Source of the DNA: Sulfuricaulis sp049587675
GTDB lineage: Bacteria; Pseudomonadota; Gammaproteobacteria; Acidiferrobacterales; Sulfurifustaceae
Length of the DNA stretch: 21,062 nucleotides
Assembly: GCF_049587675.1 (NCBI RefSeq)
Contig: NZ_JBAVEJ010000147.1
Location: 1 to 21,062, forward strand
Reading direction: 5' to 3'
Positions 1-7,070 of the stretch are shown piece after piece. The position numbers and the translations under genes are program-made. Below the pieces are notes generated by a model that made no database searches, was not told the DNA's origin, and worked only from the letters and a program-made list of their open reading frames with translations. The stretch's first letter is position 1. Each line of letters begins with the position of its first letter.

Positions 1-2
1 TG

Positions 3-53
3 AGCGATATTGTTAAGGGCGGTAAGATGGATAGCGGCATGAAAAGCATGTAA
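3..53 (+). CDS. Possible 3' end of an unidentified gene
   Basis: An open frame enters from the left edge and ends at TAA 51-53, giving a C-terminal tail SDIVKGGKMDSGMKSM. It is followed 17 bases later by a perfect hairpin, as expected for a gene end. The tail is too short to assign a family. The stop lies in a 9-base direct duplication (GCATGTAAG twice). It could be chance reading in intergenic DNA. Confidence 0.25.
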   Translation, partial: SDIVKGGKMDSGMKSM

Positions 54-70
54 GGCATGTAAGGACACGC

Positions 71-97
71 ACGGCACAGCGTAACGCGCTGTGCCGT
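71..97. terminator. Hairpin between convergent genes, possible bidirectional terminator
   Basis: An 11-bp perfect stem (71-81 with 87-97; ACGGCACAGCG and its complement) has a 5-base loop. It lies between the gene end at 53 (plus) and the end of katE at 174 (minus). There is no long T run directly after it on either strand, so termination strength is uncertain, but its position fits a shared terminator. Confidence 0.5.
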
Positions 98-173
98 ATC
101 CGCCAGCGGTTTACAAAAATTGAGGGCCGCAGCACGACGCCGGGTTTTTTGTAGTAATAACGAATGTGCTCAT

Positions 174-2276
174 CTATGCCAATGTTCGAACGGACTCTTC
201 CCGATCCCATTGGCGTGTTTTTGCCGCAGCAATAAATGCGTTTTTGTCGTTGGTATCCACGACGCCCGCATCTTGTTCGACATTGGCCATTTTCAAAAGC
301 GCCCGGCCGCCTTGGTCGACGGCGATTGCCTTGAGATGACCAAAAGCATCACGCACGAAATCGATCGCGGCGCCTTCCATCGACAGTGTCTTGGCGCCTG
401 CGTCGGAGAGAATGACGGCGACGGCGTCAAATAGCACAGAAGGTGTACCCGCCAGTTGTCCGTCAGCCGCCAGCATCGAGCCATCGGCAAGCTTCGCGCC
501 ACCCACTTTGGGGGCGACGATCTTCACGCTGGCACCCGCATCGGTGGCGGCCTTTTTAATCTTCTTGATGACAGCACCATCTGAACCATCCGTGATCAGG
601 ATGCCAACCGCGCGCCCTTTGAGCGTGTCTTTCATCTTGCCGATGATTTGCAAGGCCGGTGAAGGTTCCATCTGTTGCACGGACACGGCAGCCTTGGGCG
701 CATCGGGCATTTTGTCGAACCCAAGTCCCGCGGCGACGCGTTTGGCCAGGTCTTTATCGATATGTAGGAGGTGACCGACCATCGCCTCACGCACATGCAC
801 ATGTTCGAGCTTGGAAAGCTCAAACACCAACGCCGAGGCGATGTGCGCCTGCTCATACGCGGTTTGACTGAGATAGAACTGCCGCGCCTGGCTTTAGTGG
901 TCGGCAAAGGCCTCGGCACGGATGCGGTCTTTCTCACCCGTTTCAGTTACCACGGCGCTATGAAAGCCCTCAGCTGGCGTTTCGCGCGGCGAGTTTTTAG
1001 ACAAAGAGTTGGGCTCATAGGCAACCCGGCCCACCGGTTGAGACATCTGCATGTGTCCATCGCGCTGATGGTTGGCGAACGGGCACTTGGGCGCGTTGAC
1101 CGGGATTTGGTGAAAATTGGCTGAACCAAGGCGCGACAGCTGCGTGTCGAGATAGGAGAATAAACGGCCTTGTAACAGTGGATCATTGGAAAAATCGATG
1201 CCTGGCACGACATGCGAAGGACAGTAAGCCACTTGTTCGGTTTCAGCGAAGAAATTGTTCGGCCAGCGATTCAGGACCATGCGGCCGATGACTTTCAAGG
1301 GCACCAGTTCTTCGGGAATGAGCTTGGTCGCATCCAGATGATCGAACGGGAATTCGTCCGCTTCCTCCTGCGTAAAAAGCTGCACCGCGAATTCCCACTC
1401 GGGGAAATTACCCGCCGCGATGGCGTCGAACATATCGCGCCGATGGAAGTCCTGATCCGCGCCGCAAATCTTGACGGTCTCGTCCCAAATGGTGGACTGC
1501 AAGCCGAGTTTGGGACGCCAGTGGAATTTGACGAAAGTTGATTCGCCGGCGGCGTTGATGAGCCGGAAACTATGCACGCCAAAGCCCTCGATCATGCGCA
1601 GCGAACGGGGCAGGGTACGGTCCGACATGATCCACATCACCATGTGCATGGATTCCGGCGTGAGCGAAATGAAGTCCCAGAACGTGTCATGCGCGGTCGC
1701 CGATTGCGGAAAGCCGCGGTCGGGCTCCATTTTTACGGCATGGATGAGGTCGGGGAATTTGATGGCATCCTGAAAAAAGAAAACCGGGATGTTGTTGCCA
1801 ACCAGATCCCAGTTGCCTTCCTTGGTATAAAACTTAACGGCAAACCCGCGTACGTCCCGCGGGGTGTCGACCGAGCCCGCGCCGCCGGCGACAGTCGATA
1901 TACGAGTAAACACCGGTGTTTTTTCACCGACTTCAGTGAGTATCCGGGCACTGGTGTAGCGCTTCAATGAGGCGGTCAACTCGAAAAATCCAAGCACGCC
2001 GGTCGCACGCGCATGCACGATACGCTCGTGATCGAAATGAGTGATTTTTTCGCGGAGGATGAAATCCTCCAGCAATGTAGGGCCGCGCGAATTGGCCCTG
2101 AGCGAGTTCTGATTGTCGGAAAGTGCGACGCCCTGGTTGGTGGTAAGCACGGGGTGCTTTCCACCGGCGATCTGGTGCAGTTCGCCGCCGGCTATCCGTT
2201 GTGAGCCTACGTTCGGTGCCGAGCCCTTTTCCTGTTTACGGTTTCCAGAATTATTTGCTGTCCTTTTTTTGCTCAT
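174..2276 (-). pseudogene. katE: Monofunctional catalase, clade 2 (HPII/KatE-like), broken by an in-frame stop and an active-site deletion
   Basis: Haem catalase decomposing hydrogen peroxide in the cytoplasm. Reading from ATG 2276 (AAGGA box upstream), the core carries FDHER, a VHAR histidine (His88, distal haem side), the VGNN asparagine, and the proximal tyrosine signature RLFSYLDTQ (Tyr375). After residue 460 a TAA codon (894-896) interrupts the frame. The same frame then continues with SQARQFYLSQT and a DJ-1/PfpI-like C-terminal domain to 174, typical of large-subunit catalases. The full length would be about 700 residues, against 753 for E. coli HPII. Family members normally have an aromatic residue before this stretch, so a Tyr codon probably became TAA. 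In addition, the usual RIPERxVHAR reads RIVHAR, four residues short. The gene is probably inactive or yields only the core. A sequencing error could explain the stop but hardly the deletion. Confidence 0.85.
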
Positions 2277-2438
2277 GATCTATTTCCTTGGTGAGTAACG
2301 TCGACTTGCCGGCTATTGTCGTGTTCTGATGCGTTGGTGTTTATTGGCACCACGCGATTCTGGCAGGGCGTCCCGGATCAAGCAGTTTGCATTTCTCCTG
2401 CTGCTGGATGGCCATTCTCTGGCTTCGTTAGCAGATCG

Positions 2439-2516
2439 TCAGTTAAAGAAGAAATAAATAATCACTAAAACGATAACAGGGACACCCAGCAGCCAGGCAA
2501 TCAGATATTTTCCCAT
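2439..2516 (-). CDS. 25-residue single-pass membrane microprotein
   Basis: A 25-codon reading frame starts at ATG 2516, preceded by a strong AAGGAG box at good spacing, and ends at TGA 2439-2441. The peptide starts MGKYLIAWLLG, then runs VPVIVLVIIYFFF and ends in Asn, so nearly all of it is one membrane helix with a Lys near the N-terminus. It lies 162 bases upstream of katE on the same strand and could share its transcript. Similar tiny hydrophobic proteins with an MGKY start occur among hypothetical proteins of proteobacteria; I know of no function. The call rests on the ribosome binding site and the coherent transmembrane composition. Confidence 0.6.
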   Translation of the reverse strand: MGKYLIAWLLGVPVIVLVIIYFFFN

Positions 2517-2900
2517 CTGGCTTCTCCTTATAAAAATGCGGTTGCATGCCGTCTGATTTTCTAGAAAATTAATATGAAAATGCACTTAACTCAATCGTGA
2601 AATAATCAGAATATTGCAATACACAATAAAACCTCTTAATTTCCATTTCTGTGCGTTATCGAACATTAAGAAGTGGCCCATGAAATCTCAATAGTTGGAA
2701 AAGTGGAATCGCTGCCTGAATGAGGCACGATAGCTAGCAAGGGCGAAACTGGCGGACCCAATAAATCCGGTATATTCTGCCAATATCCGTTCAGTTTTGA
2801 GCCAGCGGTCTGTGATTAAAAAGTTAAGTGGGACAGCAGCGACTCCGGCCCCATCCCAGGAAATTCAACGGCACCCACAAAGTATCTGTCTGGGAGTCAT
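2517..2900. other. Intergenic region, AT-rich leader of the katE side
   Basis: I see no gene on either strand in these 384 bases. The part from about 2540 to 2670 is clearly AT-rich and contains one copy of the recurrent 17-bp motif, so it probably holds the promoter for the 25-aa gene and katE. The part from 2670 to 2900 shows no structure I can name and no convincing terminator for the DUF1566 gene that ends at 2901. Confidence 0.5.
2649..2665 (-). promoter_or_regulatory. Recurrent 17-bp motif, site A
   Basis: The minus strand reads TGTTCGATAACGCACAG, close to the copies at 7039, 10739, 10837 and 11432. It lies 133 bases upstream of the 25-aa gene that precedes katE. The layout TGTNC-N6-GCACA resembles the spacing of CRP/FNR-family operators, but the half-sites differ from TGTGA. 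Function is inferred from recurrence and position only. Confidence 0.35.
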
Positions 2901-3908
2901 TTATGAGGATCTGGTGGCCCACACCGAAAATTGTGCGGACCGCTTTTGTCCGACGCCCGTCGCGCCTTTTTCCAAGTACAAGGCCCAAGCCCAATCGGGC
3001 TCGTACAGGCTGGTGGTCGATGACCAGTAAATGTCCTGCACGTCGGTGAAAGGATGCCCGGACGGCAAGGCCGGGCTGTGGGTGGCGCAATCCACCAACG
3101 ATTCCAGTTCGTTGATCGTTGGCAGCCGCCAGGCACTTCCCGCGCCTTCGTGGTTAAGCTTGGCCACTGCGGCCAATGCCTCGCGCAAGACCACCGGTTG
3201 CGGTGTAAGGTTTGCGCTGCGGCGCCAGAGCAGACGTGTGAGACGATCCAGCACGCCTTCCTGAAGCATTTCGAAGCGGGGTTCAGGCCACGGGGCGCCG
3301 TAACGCCATTCGCCGTCCTGACCGGAACCGGTGCATGAAATAACATTGCCGGCGGCATCAAAGCACAGGCATTGGCCGGTGCGCGGGACAACATTCAGAC
3401 CTTCACCGCGTACCGGCCATAGCATGAAGGATTGATCTTTGCCGCCATAAAACATGCGCGCGCCATCGAGCGCCACGTACCAGGCGTGCGCCGGACTGAT
3501 GGCCGCCGTCGTTGCAGTCCAGTACCAGCCGTTGAACACATTGGTGAACGGGTGGTGCTCGGGCAGGGCAGGCAATTTGGCTTGCAGACTGAGCAAGCTG
3601 CGCAATTCGCGGCGATTGGGCAGACGCCAGTCGCGCTGGCCGAAACGCTTTTCACGATTCATGGCCGCGACGAAATCCAGTGCTTCCTGCCAGGTGAGTG
3701 GAAATTCCGCAAGATTGGCGCTACGACACCAGATCAGACCGGTCAACCGGTCCAAGACCTCGTCGTTGTGCAAGTCGAAGCGCGGTTCCGGCCAGTACGT
3801 GCCGACGGCAAATGACGCGTCCTGGCCAGAACCTTCGCATGGAACCTCGCGTCCATCGTCGGCATGGCAGGTGCGTTGGCCGGTATGCAGATAATGGTGC
3901 GAGGTCAT
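2901..3908 (-). CDS. Tandem-duplicated DUF1566 (Lcl-type C-terminal domain) protein
   Basis: A 335-residue protein if started at ATG 3908, which has a GGAG box 9 bases upstream; a GTG 30 bases further up (3938) is less likely. It consists of two copies of one unit, residues about 8-175 and 176-335. Each begins with a TGQxxC...GSGQD stretch, continues with PEPRF, a VLDRLT-LxW-RSANL segment and WRLP, and ends with an HPFT...YWTATT or YWSSTT stretch. This is the DUF1566 pattern found at the C-terminus of the Legionella collagen-like adhesin Lcl and in many uncharacterised bacterial proteins. No signal peptide or membrane segment is visible with this start, so secretion is not supported. The biochemical role of DUF1566 is unknown to me. 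It is a single gene, without partners on its strand close by. Confidence 0.8.
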   Translation of the reverse strand: MTSHHYLHTGQRTCHADDGREVPCEGSGQDASFAVGTYWPEPRFDLHNDEVLDRLTGLIWCRSANLAEFPLTWQEALDFVAAMNREKRFGQRDWRLPNRRELRSLLSLQAKLPALPEHHPFTNVFNGWYWTATTAAISPAHAWYVALDGARMFYGGKDQSFMLWPVRGEGLNVVPRTGQCLCFDAAGNVISCTGSGQDGEWRYGAPWPEPRFEMLQEGVLDRLTRLLWRRSANLTPQPVVLREALAAVAKLNHEGAGSAWRLPTINELESLVDCATHSPALPSGHPFTDVQDIYWSSTTSLYEPDWAWALYLEKGATGVGQKRSAQFSVWATRSS

Positions 3909-3921
3909 GGTTGCTCCAACT

Positions 3922-3940
3922 TGTGCGTGCCAGCGCACAG
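3922..3940. promoter_or_regulatory. Recurrent palindromic motif, site B (longer spacer)
   Basis: TGTGCG-TGCCA-GCGCACAG is a 6-bp inverted repeat with its right half identical to the other motif copies, but with two more bases in the spacer. It lies 14 bases upstream of the DUF1566 start and about 140 bases upstream of the divergent CsbD-like gene, so it could serve either. Confidence 0.3.
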
Positions 3941-4079
3941 ACAGCCTGCAGGAATGAGTGGGATTATAAACTTTTGCAAAGAGTTAGCTCTGTTCAGAGC
4001 GAAATCGTAATCAGGGCTGATAGATAACGCCATAGTTTTAACTATAACGAGAATATTTATTATTTAGAGGAAACTTATT

Positions 4080-4265
4080 ATGAACAAAGATCAAGTGAAG
4101 GGTGCAGCGAAAGTAGCTGCCGGTAAAGTGCAACAAAAAGTTGGCAAAGCAATAGGCAGCGAAAAACAGCAAGTCAAAGGTCTTGGAAAACAGATTGAAG
4201 GCAAGTCGCAAAAGGCTGTTGGCAACGCCAAAGAAGGTCTCAAAGATGCTGCTAAAGGTCGGTAG
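4080..4265 (+). CDS. CsbD-like stress-response protein
   Basis: A 61-residue, highly charged, Lys/Gln/Gly-rich protein starting MNKDQVKGAAK, with repeated KVxxKVGKAIG and QVKGLGKQIEGKSQKAVG stretches. These are the hallmark of the CsbD family of small general-stress proteins. In Bacillus subtilis csbD belongs to the SigB regulon; in proteobacteria similar genes respond to osmotic or oxidative stress, and the molecular role is unknown. An AGAGGAAA box precedes ATG 4080. The gene is monocistronic, divergent from the DUF1566 gene, and followed by an imperfect hairpin. There is no signal peptide; the product is probably cytoplasmic and largely helical or disordered. The family call is firm from composition and repeats. 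Confidence 0.88.
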   Translation: MNKDQVKGAAKVAAGKVQQKVGKAIGSEKQQVKGLGKQIEGKSQKAVGNAKEGLKDAAKGR

Positions 4266-4289
4266 AAAAGTTTGCTGCAAGTTAAATTT

Positions 4290-4310
4290 CTGGACGCTGG
4301 TAGCGCCCAG
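4290..4310 (+). terminator. Imperfect hairpin after the CsbD-like gene
   Basis: CTGGACGCT and AGCGCCCAG pair over 9 positions with one mismatch around a GGT loop, 25 bases after the stop codon. No T run follows, so this is only a possible terminator. Confidence 0.3.
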
Positions 4311-4482
4311 GGAAGGCCTGTAAATATTTCTGTGTAACTGCCGTGATCGGTGGAGCGCCGGTACGCGGTTACCGTGCTTGATCCTGAAAGGGTTAAGTGC
4401 CGGTATTCACTCGCGCAACGACATCGTCCAGGCATTAGGAACTATATTATAAAGGCTCTTTGAGTGGCGGTTGGGAGAACAC

Positions 4483-5799
4483 TTATGGCGTTGGCAGACG
4501 CTTGCGGTGACGCCAAAAGCGGCTCATCAGCGGCTTGACACTGGTTCCGTGGACGAGAATGGAAAGCGATACCGCAATCAGCGTCAATTGGATAAGCTCC
4601 AAGGCCAGATCTTCAGGGAGACCGTGTTGTATGGCATACATCAGGTAGTACAGTGAACCTATGCCGCGTACCCCAAACCAGCCCACCATGCCGCGTATCG
4701 GCCACGAAGTATGGGTACCCAACAGGCTGGCGAGAACACTGACTGGGCGCGCCACTATAAACAAAAACAGCGCAAGTCCCACCGCCCGCCAGTTCCAGGA
4801 GTCGAGAAACAGCGTGCCACCGATCAGCAGGATGAGCATCAATTCCGAGAGCCTCTCCAGATGTTCCTTGAATATCAGCGATCCTCCGCTGACGGTCGGC
4901 GGCGGCTCGTTATCAGGGCTTGCGTTTGCAGCTTCCGGTTCGATTCCGTAGGTTCGCGGCCGATCCGGGTAATCTCGACCGGCGCCGGCGAGTTTTATTT
5001 CGGTCTGGCGCAGCGCGACGGCAGCGAAAAATACCGCCAGAAATCCCCACGCATCGACTAGGACGCTCAAGCCGTATACCACACCGATCAGGCCGAGTCC
5101 GAGGAAGTCGTCCATGAGCTTGTGCTCGGGCGGCTCGCCACGCAGCTTCCATCCCAAACGGCCCAGTGCGGCGCCCGAAATTGCCCCGATGGTGATTCCT
5201 GCCACCGTGGCCCACAGCACATCGACCAGCGCCCAGCGCAGGCCGAATTCACCGAGCTCGTGCAGTCCGAGCAATCCCATCCCCAGCATCACAAACGGAA
5301 AAGCACTGCCGTCATTCATGCCCGCCTCGCAGGTCAAGGTGAAGCGGAGCTGGTCGCGGTCACCGGGATGACGGATCTGGACATCGGTCGCCAACACCGG
5401 ATCGGTGGGTGCCAGGATCGCGCCCAGCAAGACGCCAGCGCCCAGTGGCAGACCGAGTAGATAATAAGCGAAAGCAGCGACCATCCCGACGCTGACCGCC
5501 ATGGATACAGACGCCAGTAGAATCGGTGTGCGCCAGCGGGCGAAGCTTACCGGCACAGGCATTTTGATGCCGGCAGAAAACAACGAAATCAGCACAGCCA
5601 CTTCGGTCAGCACTTCCAACAGTGCCGATTCTTTGAGCGGATTGAAGTGAAATACATTGAGCACCATAGGTCCGACCAGCAGTCCCACCGCCAGATAGAT
5701 AATGGCTGGTGTGACCGGCAGGCGCTTGAGCATCGAAGAAGTAATGCCCCTGGCGAGCAACAGGCCGCCCACGAGCAGAAACCATTGTGCGTTAGTCAT
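4483..5799 (-). CDS. Cation/proton antiporter, NhaP-type (CPA1 family)
   Basis: A 438-residue inner-membrane antiporter exchanging Na+ or K+ for H+. It has about a dozen hydrophobic segments and the family motifs: GAILAPTDPVLATDVQ (residues about 126-141) in the unwound helix, and EAGMNDGSAFP (158-168) with the Asn162-Asp163 pair that marks electroneutral CPA1 (NhaP) exchangers. A hydrophilic loop of roughly residues 275-308, with several Pro and Glu, separates the last membrane segments. There is no C-terminal TrkA/RCK or CNMP regulatory domain, only a short basic tail. The start is ATG 5799; its ribosome binding site is weak. The gene is alone on its strand. Its place among stress genes suggests a role in pH or salt tolerance. 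Ion preference cannot be read from the sequence. Confidence 0.88.
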   Translation of the reverse strand: MTNAQWFLLVGGLLLARGITSSMLKRLPVTPAIIYLAVGLLVGPMVLNVFHFNPLKESALLEVLTEVAVLISLFSAGIKMPVPVSFARWRTPILLASVSMAVSVGMVAAFAYYLLGLPLGAGVLLGAILAPTDPVLATDVQIRHPGDRDQLRFTLTCEAGMNDGSAFPFVMLGMGLLGLHELGEFGLRWALVDVLWATVAGITIGAISGAALGRLGWKLRGEPPEHKLMDDFLGLGLIGVVYGLSVLVDAWGFLAVFFAAVALRQTEIKLAGAGRDYPDRPRTYGIEPEAANASPDNEPPPTVSGGSLIFKEHLERLSELMLILLIGGTLFLDSWNWRAVGLALFLFIVARPVSVLASLLGTHTSWPIRGMVGWFGVRGIGSLYYLMYAIQHGLPEDLALELIQLTLIAVSLSILVHGTSVKPLMSRFWRHRKRLPTP

Positions 5800-5831
5800 T
5801 GTTCGGTCGGTTCATTGTATTTCCGGTTTGA

Positions 5832-6052
5832 CGAAACTGTTTTTGGCGGTGTTCCACGGTAGTGGATTCGTCAAGAAAATATATAACGGCCGATGCATCG
5901 ATCATGGTGGTCGATTCGCGTACACCCGACTGGGTGGAAAAGGGAATCATTCCCGGGGCGATGAATATTCCGTCGGCTACCCGGCACACAAATTATTCTC
6001 GTATCGCGGCGGTATGCAGGATTGGGAAAACCTGGGGCTGACCACGATCTAG
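5832..6052 (+). pseudogene. Rhodanese-domain remnant with the centre deleted and a frameshift
   Basis: In the frame of ATG 5904 the sequence encodes MVVDSRTPDWVEKGIIPGA followed by MNIPS, the start of a rhodanese-like domain (VVDxRTPxW, GxIPGAxNIP). Shortly after, at about 5976-5990, homology jumps to another frame, which reads FSYRGGMQDWENLGLTTI and stops at 6052. That is the typical C-terminal end of single-domain rhodaneses (YRGGMxxWExLGL). The middle part, which would carry the catalytic cysteine loop, is missing. No signal peptide can be recognised upstream, where the frame opens at 5832. This is best read as a dead gene that lost its centre by an out-of-frame deletion. It is not a functional sulfurtransferase. 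Confidence 0.65.
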
Positions 6053-6216
6053 CCAGAGTGCGAATAAGCCAAGATCTCGATGTTAAGTACGGCGGGAGCA
6101 CCTTCTCCGGTCGCCATTGAAATCAGCGAGGCAGTGATCTTGGCATTCTAGAGATATTTCAGGTACCCGTTGTTATCAGCGACAGCCGATGCAGATGAAA
6201 AATCTGACCAATCTTT

Positions 6217-6420
6217 TCAGTTTTTCGAACCACGCAGCAGTCCCATCGCGCCGATAACAGTCACGACAATACCGCCGACCAGCATCCAGATCGCCTTGTC
6301 GGTAGGCGCGTCGGTGAAAACCCGGGAAATGTCGGAGCTGACTGAATTCGATGCGTTGACACCGAAGATCACCAGCAGGATACCCCCGGCAAGCATCGCG
6401 AGCGAGATTGTTTTGTCCAT
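6217..6420 (-). CDS. DUF3185 small membrane protein
   Basis: A 67-residue protein with two membrane helices (residues about 4-21 and 44-62) separated by a polar loop NSVSSDISRVFTDAPTDKAI. The loop matches the DUF3185 pattern of a SDISRxFTxxPTDKxIW stretch between two helices. AAGGAG precedes ATG 6420. It is the last gene of a minus-strand run of three small membrane-protein genes, 30 bases after the 53-aa gene. The function of DUF3185 is unknown; the company of CsbD-like and Lmo0937-type proteins points to envelope stress, as inference. Confidence 0.8.
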   Translation of the reverse strand: MDKTISLAMLAGGILLVIFGVNASNSVSSDISRVFTDAPTDKAIWMLVGGIVVTVIGAMGLLRGSKN

Positions 6421-6450
6421 CGGAAAATCTCCTTAAATTAAAAATAATCG

Positions 6451-6612
6451 CTACGGTCTGGACATATGACCGATCTGCGACAGAATCGCTACCAATAGTG
6501 CTGCTGCGGACAGCGCGAAAATAAATAAAATACTATCTGTCTGCTGAGAACTGGTCGATGCCAGGTATGTGATTGCCGACGGTGTACCAATAAAAATACT
6601 CAGCTTCAACAT
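6451..6612 (-). CDS. 53-aa membrane microprotein, copy 1
   Basis: A 53-codon gene starting at ATG 6612 with an AGGAG box, ending at TAG 6451. The protein begins MLKLSIFIGTPSAITYLAST, has one membrane helix at about residues 24-46 (IFALSAAALLVAILSQI) and ends MSRP. A second gene at 11964 on the other strand encodes a protein of exactly the same length with 37 of 53 identical residues, which strongly supports both being real. I do not recognise the family. It sits between the Lmo0937-type gene and the DUF3185 gene, 93 and 30 bases away, and is probably co-transcribed with them. Confidence 0.75.
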   Translation of the reverse strand: MLKLSIFIGTPSAITYLASTSSQQTDSILFIFALSAAALLVAILSQIGHMSRP

Positions 6613-6705
6613 GACACTTCTCCTGCTCAGGACAAAGTCTACGGGAAAGGGCCAATGGCCCTTTGTTCCCTGCTACGTGATATTCAAGATCGCCTTACGC
6701 GTGGG

Positions 6706-6855
6706 TCAGAGAACTTTTCTTCCACCGATGACGCTAAGCAGGACCACCACGATGGCGAGCACCAGCAGAATGTGAATAAAGCCACCCATGGTATAGGAGG
6801 AGACGAGTCCCAGGAGCCACAAGACGACCAAAACAACAGCGATAGTGTATAACAT
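6706..6855 (-). CDS. Lmo0937-family small membrane protein
   Basis: A 49-residue hydrophobic protein from ATG 6855 (AAGGAGAA box) to TGA 6706. It begins MLYTIAVVLVVLWLLGLVSS, continues YTMGGFIHILLVLAIVVVLL and ends with a short basic tail GGRKVL. The MLxTIAxxLxxLWLLG start and the GGFIHILLVxAI second helix are the signature of the Lmo0937 family, two-helix membrane proteins of unknown function that are widespread in bacteria. First gene of a probable three-gene unit with the 53-aa and DUF3185 genes. The recurrent 17-bp motif lies about 185 bases upstream. Confidence 0.82.
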   Translation of the reverse strand: MLYTIAVVLVVLWLLGLVSSYTMGGFIHILLVLAIVVVLLSVIGGRKVL

Positions 6856-7038
6856 GTTAATTCTCCTTCATGCTGTACTGTCCAGACCGATGCTATAACA
6901 ATGTCAGCATGACCTGAGACAGTGATTTACGGAATGAAATTTTCCACACCGTGTCGAACTTGGGAGAACCCTACTTGTAAGAGAGGTTCGGAGGGTTATC
7001 CATCATCAAAACAATTATGCTCCTCCCCCTAAGATATT

Positions 7039-7055
7039 CAGTGCGATAGCGTACA
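7039..7055 (-). promoter_or_regulatory. Recurrent 17-bp motif, site C
   Basis: The minus strand reads TGTACGCTATCGCACTG, matching the shared pattern except for the penultimate base. It lies just beyond the sod stop codon, upstream of the Lmo0937-type/53-aa/DUF3185 unit, the only minus-strand unit it could control without reading through sod. Confidence 0.35.
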
Positions 7056-7070
7056 TAATTCTTTCGATTC

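Noticed and set aside
174..830. Independent protein starting at TTG 830 (MVFELSKLEH...)
   Set aside because: It is in the same frame as the catalase core and continuous with it across the TAA at 894; the TTG has no ribosome binding site, so it is the C-terminal domain of katE and not a separate gene.
6080..6150. Short plus-strand frame MLSTAGAPSPVAIEISEA
   Set aside because: Only about 23 codons, no ribosome binding site and no recognised similarity.
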